Assembly: GCF_024139115.2 (NCBI RefSeq)
Contig: NC_085141.1
Span: 220,943,783 to 221,007,782 of the forward strand
Length of the DNA stretch: 64,000 nt
Direction of reading: 5' to 3'
From: Armigeres subalbatus
Lineage: Eukaryota > Arthropoda > Insecta > Diptera > Culicidae
Shown here: piece by piece, positions 54,446 to 64,000 of the stretch
Position numbering within the stretch: the stretch's first letter is position 1
Layout of the letters: each line of letters starts with the position of its first letter
Notes under the pieces: model-generated
The model's input: only the letters and a program-made list of their open reading frames with translations
Databases searched by the model: none
Told to the model about the DNA's origin: nothing
Made by a program: the position numbers and the translations under genes

Positions 54446-54985
54446 TTACGACTCCCGACTAGTCGACGATTTCTCCCTCGGCACCCTCGATTTTCTTTTT
54501 TTCTCCGCACTCCCTATTCGGCGTTCGACTTCGGCAGCGGGTGGCTTCCACAGTAGCTGCCACGCAGTTCTACAGAGGTTAAGATTTAGTTGCGTTATTT
54601 GTATAGTGAGCTTCAGACCTCCCATTGTGGCTGCGTGCCTATTTTTTGCTGATATCGTATCGGGCATCTCGGTGCCTTGTCGCAAGCCTGTGCCATGTGG
54701 CCCTGCTCATCGCATTTACAGCACAGTTTACTCTCGTCCGGCCACTTGCGGTCTCATGCTTACTGGGCATACCGACCAATCCACTTTACGCTTCTCAGAG
54801 ACGTACCGACGGGCAGCAGGGACAGTCCAAGGGCTTTACAACTTCTCTCACGTCCACTGCGATTAAAGGGGTCTGCCTAGGATGAGGTGGGCTATTGCAT
54901 TGGGCTCTGATAAATCCTTTCCAAAAGCCACAAGTGCGCCGCTTAAACAGCACGAGCCCAGTAGGAGTGCCAATTGGCACATCAG
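54446..54985 (-). pseudogene. R1/LOA-group LINE: end of ORF1 and start of ORF2
   Basis: On the minus strand a zinc knuckle CCKCDEQGHMAQAC lies at about 54724-54683, in ORF1. ORF1 reads on to a stop (WEV stop) that overlaps the ATG of ORF2 at 54625. ORF2 begins MGGLKLTIQITQLNLNLCRT, the usual endonuclease start of this group (QINLNHC). The match ends at about LLWKPPAAEV, where the tandem-repeat-linked sequence takes over. The 5' part (54838-54983) is shared with 48340-48525. Confidence 0.65.
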
Positions 54986-55200
54986 AATTAATGCCAATAT
55001 GATCGTTTATTATCTCAGTCGATTCTGTGGCTTATTTAAGGTCAACTTTTCCAAAGAAAAATCTAAAACAAAAACTAAAAAGGGCTGCACCATTGAACTG
55101 TCCTGGAAAATTGGTGTTCTTTCAAAATCGGACAAACGTAAGGCCAATCTTAAAAAACAGCACTTTTTCGACTTATTGTTTTAAATTTTTAAAATACTTA

Positions 55201-55296
55201 GGGTCAATTTCTTCACCTCCGCTTAACTCTTAAGCGATGCTTACCCATACGTTTAAACCTGGCTTAGCGCCTAAGCGGAGGTGAAGAAATTGGCCC
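55201..55296. mobile_element. Harbinger-type MITE, complete copy, 96 bp
   Basis: The ends gggtcaatttcttcacctcc and (reversed right end) gggccaatttcttcacctcc are inverted with one mismatch; inner arms ccgcttaa also pair. TTA flanks both sides (55198-55200, 55297-55299). A second, degraded copy is at 33513-33599. Confidence 0.9.
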
Positions 55297-55329
55297 TTAG
55301 AGGCGATAAATAAATAAAATGATGCTGGA

Positions 55330-56540
55330 TCATTAGGCCGAATGGCCTTTAGGTTGAATGAGAACTGGGGAGTGAGAAGTGAGTAGTGCGAAGTGAGGAA
55401 CAAGTAGAACGGAAGAAGAAGAAAGGAAATTGGAGGAAGAAGTAAAAAAAGAAGAAGGAAGAAAGAAGAAGGAAGAAACAAGAAGCAAGAAGAAAGAAGG
55501 AAGAAGGAGGAAGGAAGGAAGAAAGGAAGGAAGAAAGGAAGGAAGAAAAAGGAAGAAAGAAGAAGGAAGAAGGAAGAAAGAAGAAGGAATAAAGAGGAAG
55601 AAAGAAAGAAGAAGAAAGAAGAACGAAAACGGAAGAACGAAGAAAAAATATGGAAGAAGGAAGAAGAAAACGGAAGAAAGAAGATAGAAGATGGAAGAAG
55701 GAAGAAGATAGAAGGAAGAGAGAAGAAGAAAAAAGATAGAAATAATAAGGAAGAAAGCAGAAGAAAAAGGAAGAAGGAAAAATAAAGATGGAAGAAGGAA
55801 GAAGGATGAGGGAAAGAGGAAGATGGAAGAAGGGAGAAAAAGGAAAGAAGGAAGAAGGAAGGAAGAAGAAGGGAAAAAAGAAGGCTGAGAAAGGAGCAAA
55901 AAAGAAGAAAGAAGAAGGAATAAGGAAGGAAGAAGAAGGAAGAAAGGAGGGAGAAGGAATAAAGAAGAAAGAAGAAGGCAGAAGGAAAAAAGAAGAAGGC
56001 TGAGGGAAGGAAGAAGAAAGAAGAAGGAATGAAGAATAAGGAATGAGGAAAAAGGGAGAAGGTAGAAGGGAGAAAAAAGCGAAGAAGGAAAAATTAAGAA
56101 GATAGAAGGAGGAAAAAAGAAGGAATAGTTGAGAAGGAAGAAGAAAGAAGGAATACACAAAAAGAAAGAAAGAAGCAACAGAAGAAAAAAACAACAAGCA
56201 AGAAAGAAAAAGAAAGAAGGATGAAAGAAGAAGCAACAAAAAAGAAAGAAGAAGGAAAAAAGAAGAAGAAAGTAGAAAGAAGAAGGGTGAGGAAAAGAAA
56301 AATAAATAAGGAAGAGAAAGAAGAAAGAAGGAAGTAGAAAGAAGGAAGAAGAAAGAAGAAAGTGGAAGAGGAAGAACAAAGAATGAAGAAGAATGAAGGA
56401 TAAAAGAAGGAAGAAGAATGCAGAAAGAAAGGGAGAAGAAAAGGGTAACAAAAGCAGAAGAAGAAAGAAGGAAGAGCGAAAAAGATATAAAGGAAGAAGA
56501 ATGAAAAAGGACAGATATATGAAGGAAGATGCAAAATGGC
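55330..56540. repeat. 1.1-kb GA-rich tract (GAAGGAAGAA type)
   Basis: After a short ggccgaatgg and gagaagtgag stretch (55330-55400), the plus strand is nearly pure purine to 56540. Units gaagaagg and gaaagaag vary continuously. The long Phe/Ser/Leu frames on the minus strand (372 and 400 codons) and Lys/Glu frames on the plus strand are artefacts of this. Confidence 0.92.
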
Positions 56541-57200
56541 GTATACGTCATTTTTTCAGATTACGGCAGTATGAGAACCAGGCCTCTTCGTCTTTGTAAA
56601 ACCAAATCTTCGTAAAACCAGTCTTAGAGCTAAAAAGAAGGTTGTGACGTGCTAGAACCGACGCTGAAACTATTGATAGATGTCAGGTGTTCCAGGCGGC
56701 GAGCAGATCTCTGAGCCAATACTGTAATTTCTCAATTTCAATGAAAGATGTCATGCGATGTTTACATATATGCCCGTCGTATTCTCTATATAAACGCGAA
56801 GGATGAAAGGCTTGATACAAAAATCTAACAAATTTTTATTCTGAGACAGGGCATGAAAGTGTGCACTATCTGCTATATAATTGTGTTTATTACTGCTTTT
56901 AACTAGGTGGATTAAAGGAATATGATTAATTTATCGACTAGTCATTGTTCTTTGCATATATCCAACAATTAAAAAATAATAATTTTAAAACAAAGCACAA
57001 CATCCTATCATGACTGCTTTTCATGCTAAATTGATCAAAGATCCCACGAAACTGTAATTTGGTCGCCTGAGATAGAAAAATGCGCTTTGCTTTTAGTCTT
57101 ATGACGATTATGACCTTTTACAGTACTGCTCTGTACTGCGAGATAAAATGTAGTAAAAGAGCCTGCTTTGAAAAGCTGTGCAGGATGGCGAATGACACTC
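56541..57200. other. No gene seen
   Basis: Unremarkable AT-rich sequence without recognisable frames or repeat ends. Confidence 0.4.
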
Positions 57201-57204
57201 CTTG

Positions 57205-57365
57205 GGGGATTCGTACAGGATAGTGATTAAACACGCTATTCCTGCTGATCCAGATATGTTTAGGAGCTGCCTCCAAGGATACCTGGACGAAGGAAACCTT
57301 CCAAGCCGTTGGAAATGGCAGAAAATAGTGCTATTACCGAAGCCCAGCTATAAACACAAAAGGTA
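57205..57365 (+). pseudogene. Small R1-group reverse transcriptase fragment
   Basis: PDMFRSCLQGYLDEGNLPSR followed by WKWQKIVLLPK matches the block before the NYRPI motif in R1/LOA-type reverse transcriptases. Only about 50 codons remain. Confidence 0.6.
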
Positions 57366-57488
57366 TATGACAAATCAAGAAAAAAATATTTCGTAAATTG
57401 TTAAGAAATTTTAAATCACCTATTCTGAAAATTAAAATTCCAACGGCTAAATCATTGACTGCATATTTCAAACACCTTATGCATCAAT

Positions 57489-58076
57489 TCAATCCCCAGC
57501 AATTATCTTCACCAAACGATGAAAATAAAGAAAATCCAAACAAGCATGGTACCAATAAAATAGCTTTGGAAGCTTGAAGAATAATGTTACCAAAGAGCCC
57601 GACGCAATGAGTGGTAATTGCGAAGAACTGACTAACAAAGTAGAATAATTTGTGCGATCAATTACAAGCACGGCTAATTGGAATGTTGCTTCATAATTGG
57701 CGTCCAGCACCAGAAGATGCTCAATACTTCTGACGTTAACGTTGACTTGTGGGTATGTGACGGCAATCCGATTCGAGAGCTTCATAGCACGGCATGCAAA
57801 TGCGTCTGCTCTTGTCCAAGTCGTTTGCAGTATAGTCTCTGGTTCTCCATTCGATGCTGGTTGACGAAAGTCTATTGCTAAAGCTGAAAAATTTCTACAT
57901 ACATATTCAATTGATATCGTTTTTAGCAAATGCTAATTGCCAGCATTGTAAATATCAAAATGGACAACCGTACATCTCGCCGGGGCAATGTAGTTGTCAA
58001 ACAAAGGTGTCACTTGGACTGTAACGGAATCATTTGTTGTTGGTTGAATATTCATAAGCTGAAGAATATTGCCCAT
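57489..58076 (-). pseudogene. Unrecognised frame with one in-frame stop, possible broken gene
   Basis: From an ATG at 58074-58076 the minus strand reads MGNILQLMNIQPTTNDSV onward with a single TAG (57933-57935), then 146 open codons to 57489 (FRQPASNGEPETILQT, then RSIEHLLVLDANYEATFQLA). Composition is balanced, unlike the array artefacts nearby. In a neighbouring frame at about 57520-57590 there is a hydrophobic run (IGTMLVWIFFIFIVW) just before a stop, so a frameshifted membrane-protein C-terminus is possible. No family could be recognised. It may also be chance. Confidence 0.3.
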
Positions 58077-58798
58077 ATATCATATGTCTTGCTTCTTCCT
58101 ATTCACATAAGGTTTATGGAAAAATGCGTCTGCGGATCATACCCACTGCGACTCGTGTCGCGATTCTTTGCACATCAGCAGTGGTCTCCAAGCGTAGAGA
58201 AAAAACACTTTTGCGTATATACTAACTTGGTTATAAAATATAATAAAATGATGAAGAGTGTTTTAATACGTTCTGAAACTCAGCCATAAGTCGCTTTATT
58301 GTTCAAATAATTCCAAACCAAACGCTCTATATCAATATTCCGCAACTTGAGAACTAAGAGAAGAGAAAAAAAGAAATCAATCAACTTGTTAAACAAAATA
58401 CGGAAAACCATTTACAATACAAGTTAAAGCTGGTATTCCCTGTTCTCGACATCAACCGCATTTCATCGGAAACGAACCGTGTACAGAATTCGCAACCCAC
58501 AACACTCAGTCTGTATTATTTCTGCCGGCTTCTTAATAAATGCAACGGCTCCATACCACTTGGTACTTACTCACATTTTATTATCACTTCGTCGGCGGTT
58601 GGTCTGCCGGTCGGTTCAGTGCCCATCACTGAGTTGTGCTCGACCAGGAATCAAACACCACCACCCGAACGCTGCTCATTTGCTCGGTTTAAGAAAGATG
58701 AAATGGTGAAAAATTGCATTTTGATGCATGAGGCGGCGTCGGAGGTACCTACATGAATATGCAAGCAGTTGTCAGGAAATAGAATTTTTGCTACGGGT
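58077..58798. other. No gene recognised
   Basis: No domain-bearing frame. The plus-strand frame 57930-58289 overlaps the candidate on the other strand and shows no features. Confidence 0.4.
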
Positions 58799-58806
58799 GG
58801 CTGCAG

Positions 58807-59079
58807 AAGGGCCTTCCTTAGTCTAGAGGTAAGATGCGCGGCTACAACAAAATGACTATATGCTGAAGGTGTGTGGGTTCGATTCCCGTTCTGGCCTAGG
58901 ACATTTGATAATTGGAAATTTTCTCGACTTCCCAGGACATAACAGCCTCAACATATACAAATGCAAATGGTATAACTTGCCTTAGAATCCCCGCAGTTAA
59001 TAACTGTGAAAGTGCGGAATGAACTGAGCTTCGGCAATACCCAGCGGGGGATGTAATGCCAACGAAGAGAGAAGAAGAA
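58807..59079 (+). mobile_element. tRNA-derived SINE, complete, 8-bp duplication
   Basis: The head has an A-box-like ttagtctagaggtaaga and a B box gggttcgattcccg. A unique body follows, and a tail of gaagaagaag. GGCTGCAG flanks both ends (58799-58806, 59080-59087). It is a SINE of the tRNA-headed type common in Aedes, transcribed by RNA polymerase III and mobilised by LINE proteins. Confidence 0.88.
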
Positions 59080-59345
59080 GGCTGCAGTGCAACCCCACCG
59101 CATATTAGAGTTACTACTGAGAGATATCCAAATGAGGTCAGTATTAGCATTTGTGTAATTGTAGAGATAACGAATTATTTGAAGTGGATTATAACACTTG
59201 CTGTGATCGACTGCTTAGCAAAACTAAACTCACTTACTTAGCAGTAGTCAAACACAAAATAGAGTTCAATCATCATGAACGTATAAACAAATGGAAGAAT
59301 ATAAAACAGCATAGTGAGTGTACTAATGATATATTATATGATATT

Positions 59346-59445
59346 GGGGCCTTCCTTAGCCGAGGGGTAAGAAACGCGGCTACAACGCAAGACCAAGCTG
59401 AAGGTGGCTGGGTTCGATTCCCGGTCCGGTCTAGGAAATTTACGG
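59346..59445 (+). mobile_element. tRNA-derived SINE, head only
   Basis: ggggccttccttagccgagg and the B box gggttcgattcccgg, followed by tccggtctagg, match the head of the SINE at 58807. The body is missing after about 100 bp. Confidence 0.8.
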
Positions 59446-59845
59446 GTTAGAGTAGGGTAAGAATTTTATCTAAAGTGAAAATATGTTCGAATTTATGGAT
59501 TGACGCAAAGCTAACTAAGTGCTATATGGATCGGAGGGAAAATCCAAACTCGCTTTTTCTGAGTTGAGTTTATTCTGACATTCACAAGAGAAGATAATGT
59601 TGTTCCCATTGGCAATGTTTCAGTTTCATACATTCGCTGATCGAACCTAGTTTGCTTTTTTCATAGTGCAACGTTGCTGCAGTCTCGCTCATGTTTCATT
59701 CATTCTAAATTCCTTTTCTTTCCTACTGTAATATTGTATTCCCCTACCTCGACTAAACCGCCAATCTTCCGGATCCTCAAAGATAACATTATTGTGTAAG
59801 TATCAAGATAAAAATATAAAAAGGGGAAAGGGTAGAATACAATTC
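59446..59845. other. No gene seen
   Basis: AT-rich sequence with no recognisable frame or repeat. Confidence 0.4.
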
Positions 59846-60110
59846 GGCCAGAAACCATTTGACCGAGTGCCACTTGGACAAATAACATGTTAGGCCGCTA
59901 GTCATCTAGCCAAATTCCATTGGGATGAATGGAACGTTTGGCCACAAATGTTATACTAATTGGCAGAATGAGTCGTCTGACCAAAGAATCCATTTAGCCG
60001 AACAGGCTTTATGACCGAACCTAGTCATACGGCCGAAAATGTCGTTTGGCCAAACAGGTCATTTGGCCGAGTATGTCGATTGGTAAAAATTGTCGTTTGG
60101 CAGATCGTCT
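59846..60110. repeat. Degenerate ttggccgaa array
   Basis: Phrases such as catttggccgagtatgtcg and gtttggccaaacagg recur about every 20 to 25 bases with much divergence, as at 47800-48180 and 52190-52350. Confidence 0.7.
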
Positions 60111-60261
60111 CATATTGCCTGACGTCTTACTTCTCATTTCTCACAGTGAGATCTTTCACTCCTTGTTTCTCATTTTTCACTAATTATAACTCACACCCCC
60201 TTCTCGTTTCTCAGAAAGTGAGAGATAAAGTGAAAGGTAAGACGCCTCCCTTCTCATTTTA

Positions 60262-60480
60262 AATAGCCAGGAACACCGTCTTCGACTAGAGGTCGTACAA
60301 ACTGAACATTTAACGCCTAGCATGAGACAACGGGCAGGACACAAAACACCCAGTGAACCAGTGGAGATTTTTTCGATAATGCGAAGTTTTCTCCTTACCG
60401 GGGCGGAAATCGAACCCACACTCCATAGCACATGCGTCCAGACAATTGACGTCGCTAACCGCACGGCCACGAAGCCCACA
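60262..60480 (-). mobile_element. Second tRNA-derived SINE family (minus strand)
   Basis: On the minus strand the head reads ggcttcgtggccgtgcggtt (A-box region) and later tgggttcgatttccgcc (B box), about 45 bases apart, followed by a body ending gaagacggtgttcctggc. The tRNA head differs from that of the SINE at 58807 and resembles leucine or serine tRNAs. Confidence 0.75.
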
Positions 60481-60562
60481 TTTTTTACTTTTCATGAGAA
60501 GCGAGACGTCTCACTTCTCATGAGGAGTAAAAAATAAAGGCTTCGTGGCCATGCGGTTAGCT
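60455..60562. other. Large imperfect inverted repeat with two SINE heads
   Basis: The SINE head on the minus strand (60455-60478) is mirrored by ggcttcgtggccatgcggtt at 60539 on the plus strand. Between them catgagaagcgagacgtctc (from 60493) and its continuation form a 30-bp palindrome with one mismatch. The whole 108 bp can fold as a hairpin. Confidence 0.8.
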
Positions 60563-60889
60563 AATCACTTCTGACTTTTCACAGTGAGAAATAAGAAGTG
60601 AGATGTGAGACGTGTCACTTCTCATTTTATTTATCAATTTTTGAGAAATGAGAAGTGATAAGTGGTTAGTGGAAAATGAGAATTGAGAAATGAGAGGTAA
60701 AAAGTGTGAGAAGTTAATATTGAGAACTGAGAAGCGAAAAGTGAGAAAGTGAGAGACCATTTTAAAGTGCACAACACTTTGAACAAAGATCTACTCTCTG
60801 GGATTTGTGCATCATTTGTATCTCTAATTAAGTTCTTTCTGTGTTTCATGTTCTACCAAAACGATTTACTTACTTATGGATCCTGTTCA

Positions 60890-61121
60890 CCTCTGGTGGT
60901 GCAAAGGGCCGATTTGAAAGATCTCCATCCTGAGCGTTGCCCGGCTATCGCTTTAACCTGTTGCCAGGTTAGATTTCGGTCGACTTCTTTTATTTCTTTG
61001 TTGAGGCTTCGCTGCCATGAGCCTCAGGGTCTGCCTCTGCTGCGATGTCCCGCTGGGTTCCAGTCTAATGCTTGTTTACAGATTTCGTATCCGCCCTACG
61101 TAAAGTGTGACCGACCCAGCC
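60890..61121 (-). pseudogene. RTE ORF2 extreme C-terminus, frameshifted
   Basis: In shifted frames the minus strand reads GHTLRRADT, DWNPAGHRSRGRP and QRSLNKEIKEVDRNLTWQQV, ending in CTTRGEQ. This is the usual end of RTE ORF2. It is separated from the main RT frame by an indel near 61110. Confidence 0.75.
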
Positions 61122-62576
61122 CTACTTCCGAACCCGAATTTCTGTAGCTATCGGCCTCTGGTGACAACGACGATGGAGTTCGTTGTTTGAGATCCAGTTG
61201 TGAGGCCACCAGGCCCGAATTATATACCTCAGGCATCTGTTCATGAACACCTGCAGCCGTTGAGTGTTCTCCACTGATACACACCATGTTTCGCTAGCGT
61301 ATAACAGCACAGATTTCACGTTAGAGTTGAAAATTCGCATTTTGGTGCGTTCACTTATCTGCCTGTTTTTCCAGATATTTCTTAAACTCGCAAAGGCAGC
61401 CCTTGCTTTCTTGATCCGTGCGCCTATGTCGATCTTGGTACCGCCGTCTGACGCCATTTGGCTACCAAGATATTGGAAGCTTTCAACATTCTCCACTGGT
61501 TGCCCGGCTACTGTGAAACTGGAAGGGGTCACCGTGTTTACATCCAACGATTTGGTTTTGTTGACGTTGATGACTAAACCTGCGGAGGAGGAGCGCTCGG
61601 CAAGGTCGTTGAGCTTACTCTGCATATCAGAGCGCCGTTGCGCGAGGAGTGCAACGTCATCAGCCAATTCGAAGTCGTTTAGGTGCTCCATGGTTATAGG
61701 CTGCCATAACACCCCGCGGTTTGGTTCACGGTCAATCGCATCTACCAGAACCTCATCGATTACGATGAGGAACAGTAACGGTGATAGAATACATACTTGC
61801 CTTACACCAGCTACGACCCGAATAGGGTCAGACAGGACCCCATTGTGCAGCACTCTACACGAAAAGGCCTCGTACTGTGCTTCGATGAGGCCGATGATTT
61901 TCTCAGGAACCCCCTTGCGTCTCAGGGCGCCCCACATATTCTCGTGATTGAGACGATCGAAAGCTTTTTCGTAGTCAATGAATACCAAGTAAAGGGACTC
62001 TTGGAACTCGTTGACCTGCTCCAGAATTATGCGGAGCGTGACAATATGGTCCACACAGGATCTTCCGGCACGGAATCCGGCTTGCTGCCGCCGGAGAGTC
62101 GCATCGATCTTCTCCTGAATCCGGGCTAGGATAATTTTGCACAGAACTTTGAGAACGGTACACAGCAACATAATGCCTCGCCAGTTATCGCATACAGTCA
62201 GGTCACCCTTCACTAAGATACCTTGCATCCAGTCGACCGGGAAAGTTGCGGTGTCCCAGATATTACGAAATAAACGATGCAGCAGTTGAGCGGATGTCAT
62301 GGGGTCAGCTTTTAACATCTCGGCTGATATGCGGTCGACCTCTGGGGCTTTATTCGATTTCATGCTTTGGATGGCTGTTGTAATCTCTAGCAGTGATGGA
62401 GCTTCGGTATTGACGCGTGTTATACGTCGGATCCTAGACAGATCATGCCGAGGTGGTGATGGCCTGGCTGGCACTTGAAAAAGTTGTTCGAAGTGCTCGA
62501 ACCAGCGTTTCAGCTGGTCAGTTGGGTCGGTCAATAACTGATCATTCGCGTCTTTCACAGGCATCGTTGCATTCAT
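61122..62576 (-). pseudogene. RTE reverse transcriptase, 484 open codons with altered motifs
   Basis: The frame includes NKAPEVDRISAEML, CDNWRGIMLLCTVLK, QQAGFRAGRSCVDHI, FIDYEKAFDRLNH and KTKSLDVN. The catalytic motif is LADD, where Phe or Tyr precedes ADD in active enzymes, and the block usually GVRQGC reads GVRQVC. It is open but probably inactive. The C-terminal part has LLYASETWCVS and LHRRCHQRPI, standard for RTE. Confidence 0.85.
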
Positions 62577-63053
62577 CTTCGCCCCGCTTAAGCGTCGTGA
62601 GATATCGTAGAGGAGGCGAATGTCCCCGGTTGCGGCGGCTCTCTCTCCTTCGTCGGCCAGAGAGTCGTCCCACGCTCGCTTGTCCCGTCGACATGAGCTT
62701 CCTTCTCAAGAGCCGCGTATCGTTGACGGGCTAGGGCTTTGGCTCCTCCTGGGCTTCGCCCAGATTGTTCTCGCTGGTGGCGATGAAGGCATTCTTGATG
62801 GCGGTCCATTGGTCTTCCACTCTGCTACCTTCCGGAATATCTGCAGCACGCGTCTCCAGTTCTTCAACGAAGGACCGTTTCACCGTGGCATCTTCCAGTC
62901 GGCGTGTGTTGTGTTGAATTGTCCTCCAACTCTTTCCTCCTGCCGACGAATCCGCGTAATGCGGTGGCGTATTTCGCCGATGAGAAGATGATGATCAGAC
63001 GCGATATCGGCACTAAGTTTATTCCGTACATCAAGAAGGCTCCGTTTCCATTT
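62577..63053 (-). pseudogene. RTE ORF2 linker, frameshifted
   Basis: This stretch holds the end of the endonuclease (ASDHHLLIGEIR) and the linker with RAWDDSLADEGERAAATGD and LLYDISRRLSGAK, spread over different frames. At least two indels separate it from the flanking domains. Confidence 0.7.
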
Positions 63054-63836
63054 TCAGCTGATGCAGATGTGGTCGATTTGATTTTCTGTAAAGCCGTCAC
63101 GGGAGACCCACATGACCTTGTGAACCGGTCGATGAGGGAAGAGCGATCCCCCGATCACCACCATGTCGTTATTACCACAAAATTCTGCGAACAGCTCTCC
63201 GTTTTCGCTCATTTCTCCGAGACCATGGCGTCCCATAATACGCTCATGGTTCGAGTTGTCGGATCCGATCTTCGCATTGAAGTCGCCCAAACAGATCTTG
63301 ATATCACCCTTCGGAATTCTATCTACGACGGCATTGAGTTGACTGTAGAAGTTCTCTTTGTCTTGCAGATCGGCAGCATCGGTTGGCGCATAACATTGGA
63401 TTATAGTAAGGTTTCGGACCCGTGTTCTAAATCTGGCAACGATTATCCTTTCACTTATAGGTTCCCACTTCATAAGCGCAGAGTGTGCCTGAGCGCTAAG
63501 TAGGAAGCCAACTCCGCGATGCCGGGGAGCGTGTTCACCTCGTAAACCAGAGTATAGCAGAACTTGTCCCGACGGCGTTCTGTGTTCTCCAAAGTTTGGC
63601 CAACGGACTTCACTCAGTCCCAGGATCTCAAGCTTTATGCGGCGTGCCTCATTGGCAAGTTGTGCCAATTTACCCGGCTGGGCTAGGGTTAAAACGTTCC
63701 ATGTTCCTATTCGTGTCCGTTGTTTCACGCTAAGAGTCGTCGCCGTAAAATCAGTCCGTATTCTTTCATTATCGGATTCTCGAACAAATTGATGTTTCGG
63801 GAACAGTAGGTTGTTGGCCCAAGGTTCCTTATCCAC
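63054..63836 (-). pseudogene. RTE endonuclease domain
   Basis: The 260-codon frame has TRIGTWNVLTLAQPGKL (catalytic Asn), EILGLSEVRW (Glu), IQCYAPTDAAD, CLGDFNAKIG (Asp, Asn) and NQIDHICIS. This is the apurinic-type endonuclease that nicks the target DNA in RTE elements. The final catalytic SDH motif (ASDHHLLIGE) appears after a frame break near 63050, in the linker. Until that break the domain is intact. Confidence 0.85.
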
Positions 63837-64000
63837 CGGGATGGGGCTGCCATCTTAAGTATAGCTTCCGGGGAATAGCATTTCATACTCAGCCGCTGGA
63901 TGCCAGAACAGACGCTGTTGGAGCCGCACCTCCTTGGTGAACAGACGCTCGATCAGTCGGGTCAAATTTGTTTAAAGTCCCACCCAACACCAGGACTAGG

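Larger units (their letters stand above)
60110..60780. repeat. Degenerate gagaagtgag array, both orientations
   Basis: On the left (60120-60240) the array reads as tctcacttctc; on the right (60500-60760) as gagaagtgagaaatgag. A SINE interrupts it at 60262-60480. Confidence 0.8.
60863..64000 (-). mobile_element. RTE-clade LINE, running off the window
   Basis: On the minus strand: leader, endonuclease, linker, reverse transcriptase, C-terminal region, then a tail with aagtaagtaaa ending near 60863. The same tail ends the RTE at 29346. Three or more frameshifts are present. The region 63837-64000 is the leader and continues past the window edge. Confidence 0.9.

Noticed and set aside
55349..56551. 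Minus-strand frames of 372 and 400 codons rich in Phe, Ser and Leu
   Set aside because: They follow the purine tract on the opposite strand; no domain, and overlapping frames are equally open.
58807..59445. Two tRNA genes
   Set aside because: The A and B boxes are there, but the cloverleaf is not complete, and body, tail and target duplication identify SINEs.

Overview
The window looks like a piece of intergenic heterochromatin-like DNA from a culicine mosquito, most probably Aedes. The evidence is the repeat content: RTE, CR1/Jockey-group and R1/LOA-group LINEs, a Ty3/gypsy element, a Bel/Pao-like short LTR element, tRNA-headed SINEs of the kind abundant in Aedes, a Helitron, and many MITEs. 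No intact host gene could be recognised. The only non-repeat coding candidate is a broken, unidentified frame at 57489-58076 (-). Species assignment is inference.

Layout. 1-6050: AT-rich sequence without recognisable genes, with a degenerate repeat and a purine tract. 6054-10172: two TA-flanked MITEs; the second hosts a decayed CR1/Jockey-group LINE (-). 10780-13692: remnant of a Ty3-type LTR element with gag and protease only. 13935-26085: an old LINE reverse transcriptase gene split by an 11-kb Ty3/gypsy element (14174-25159) with two long LTRs, PBS, gag, a G-GGA-AAC frameshift site, protease, and RT/RNase H/integrase. Its 5' LTR carries an extra 874-bp TTAA-flanked insert. 26409-29346: MITEs and an RTE LINE (+) that has its own MITE. 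29540-33600: scattered MITEs and unannotated DNA. 35037-35486: tail of an R1/LOA-group LINE.

36134-52661 is bounded by hAT-like terminal repeats (TAGAGGTGT...) and a perfect 8-bp target duplication (GTCGCAGA). It holds a nested series: a CR1-group LINE (-) cut by a 3,085-bp non-autonomous LTR element with apparently identical 176-bp LTRs and an internal 51-bp minisatellite; a second LINE (+) cut by a TTAA MITE; the 5' part of an R1/LOA-group LINE; a Helitron holding a Harbinger-type MITE; three copies of a 320-bp repeat; and degenerate arrays. 52662-60860: more degenerate arrays, LINE fragments, a 1.1-kb GA tract and SINEs. 60863-64000: an RTE LINE (-) running off the window edge.

The window works as a stratigraphic record rather than a pathway. 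Target duplications and frames interrupted by insertions give an order of events, youngest being the 3,085-bp LTR element (LTRs indistinguishable by eye), then the gypsy element (about a dozen LTR substitutions by eye), with the LINEs they entered older. All sequence comparisons were made by eye.
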